The position numbers and the translations under genes were made by a program. Shown here in pieces: positions 20,362 through 21,005 of a stretch of 21,005 nucleotides of DNA (positions are counted from its first letter, which is position 1; each line of letters opens with the position of its first letter). A model generated the notes under the pieces. It had not been told where the DNA came from. It made no database searches and saw only the letters and a list, made by a program, of their open reading frames with translations. The stretch comes from Acholeplasma sp. CAG:878. Its GTDB lineage: Bacteria > Bacillota_I > Bacilli_A > RF39 > UBA660. The DNA lies in assembly GCA_000432255.1 (NCBI GenBank), contig HF989924.1, positions 1-21,005 of the forward strand, read 5' to 3'.

Positions 20362-21005
20362 ATGACAAAGGGATTAACAAAAAGTAAGGTAATAGAAATA
20401 TCAAAAAATAAAAATGAACCAAAGTGGATGCGTGATTTTAGAGTTAAATCATATGAAGAATTTAAGAAACAAGATAATCCTCTTTTTGGCCCAGAAATTA
20501 GAATTGATTTTGACGAAATAAACTATTACAAAAAAGTAAGTGAACAAGTTGATGATTGGAATAAAGTTCCTAGTGATGTTAAAAATATATTTGATAAAAT
20601 AGGTCTTCCAGATGCTGAAAAAAAATATTTAGCAGGAGTTGGAGCACAATTTGAAAGTGAAGTAATCTATCACAATATGTTAGATGAATTAGTAAAAAAG
20701 AATGTAATATTTTGTGATACCGATACAGCTTTAAAAAAATATCCAGAGTTGTTTAAAAAATATTTCAATAATTTGGTTAAATATGATGAAAACAAATATA
20801 CTGCATTAAACGGTGCAGTGTGGAGTGGAGGAACATTTATATATATTCCCCCTTATACTACACTAGAACGGCCACTACAAAGTTATTTTCGCTTAAATAC
20901 AAAAAACATGGGACAATTTGAAAGAACTATTATAATTGTCGATGAAGGAGCAAATCTTCACTATATGGAAGGCTGTACCGCTAAATCTTATACAAGTGAT
21001 TCCCT
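20362..21005 (+). CDS. sufB: Fe-S cluster assembly protein SufB (3' end outside window)
   Basis: Scaffold subunit of the SufBCD complex. About 214 codons are visible from ATG 20362; full SufB is about 465 residues. Conserved stretches are EPKWMRDFRVKSYEEF, PLFGPEIRIDFDEI, YLAGVGAQFESEVIYHNM, GGTFIYIPPYTTLERPLQSY, FRLNTKNMGQFERTIIIVDE, and HYMEGCTA, the latter with the conserved Cys. The start follows the sufU TGA by four bases, with GAGAGTG acting as a ribosome site. Nothing unusual is seen in the visible part. Confidence 0.96.
   Translation, partial: MTKGLTKSKVIEISKNKNEPKWMRDFRVKSYEEFKKQDNPLFGPEIRIDFDEINYYKKVSEQVDDWNKVPSDVKNIFDKIGLPDAEKKYLAGVGAQFESEVIYHNMLDELVKKNVIFCDTDTALKKYPELFKKYFNNLVKYDENKYTALNGAVWSGGTFIYIPPYTTLERPLQSYFRLNTKNMGQFERTIIIVDEGANLHYMEGCTAKSYTSDS

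Overview
The window is AT-rich DNA from a low-GC Gram-positive bacterium (Bacillota). It resembles the small-genome, wall-bearing gut Bacilli/Erysipelotrichia-like lineages more than a true mycoplasma. The evidence is AGGAGG-type ribosome binding sites, SpoVS, SufU/SufB, a CdaA-CdaR pair and a CCA-encoding tRNA-Gly. TGA is a normal stop (for example at the ends of deoD and sufU) and Trp is TGG, so the standard bacterial code applies. The exact taxon cannot be named from the sequence alone.

Layout. (1) 1-5052, minus strand: an LppM-like lipoprotein (partial), the nucleoside salvage operon deoD-cdd-pdp, an unknown membrane-anchored protein and a LolA/YdcC-like lipoprotein. (2) 5163-5357, plus strand: a DUF378 membrane protein. 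(3) 5459-12260, minus strand: cdaA-cdaR (cyclic di-AMP synthesis) preceded by a three-gene operon encoding a pyruvate-kinase-like protein, a GH31 glycosidase-like protein and a PHP-domain phosphoesterase. (4) 12300-17950, accessory region: an orphan nuclease-like gene behind a terminator-like leader hairpin, an unusual long hairpin, a secreted or membrane protein, and a Tn4451/TnpX-type element remnant (large serine recombinase, small ORF, TnpV, MobC-like protein, oriT-like inverted repeats). This part ends at an intact tRNA-Gly with a tRNA-like fragment beside it. (5) 18177-21005, plus strand: pncC-nrtR (NAD salvage and its regulator), spoVS, and sufU-sufB (Fe-S assembly; sufB runs off the window).

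How the genes work together. deoD, cdd and pdp cover purine phosphorolysis, cytidine deamination and pyrimidine phosphorolysis, enough to salvage ribo- and deoxyribonucleosides. CdaA makes c-di-AMP and CdaR is its membrane partner. PncC yields nicotinate mononucleotide, and NrtR with a degenerate Nudix box is its likely regulator.

The strongest oddity is the operon at 7660-12316. The pyruvate-kinase-like protein has lost several metal and substrate ligands (RINMRY for RxNFSH, ARDNLG for ARGDLG, DLKGPVIQ for DTKGPEIR). The GH31 protein next to it has Lys where the catalytic acid/base Asp is expected (SGK for SGD). This suggests a repurposed sugar-related operon. The second focus is the accessory region, where repeats, hairpins and a tRNA fragment surround a mobilizable element that has no relaxase.
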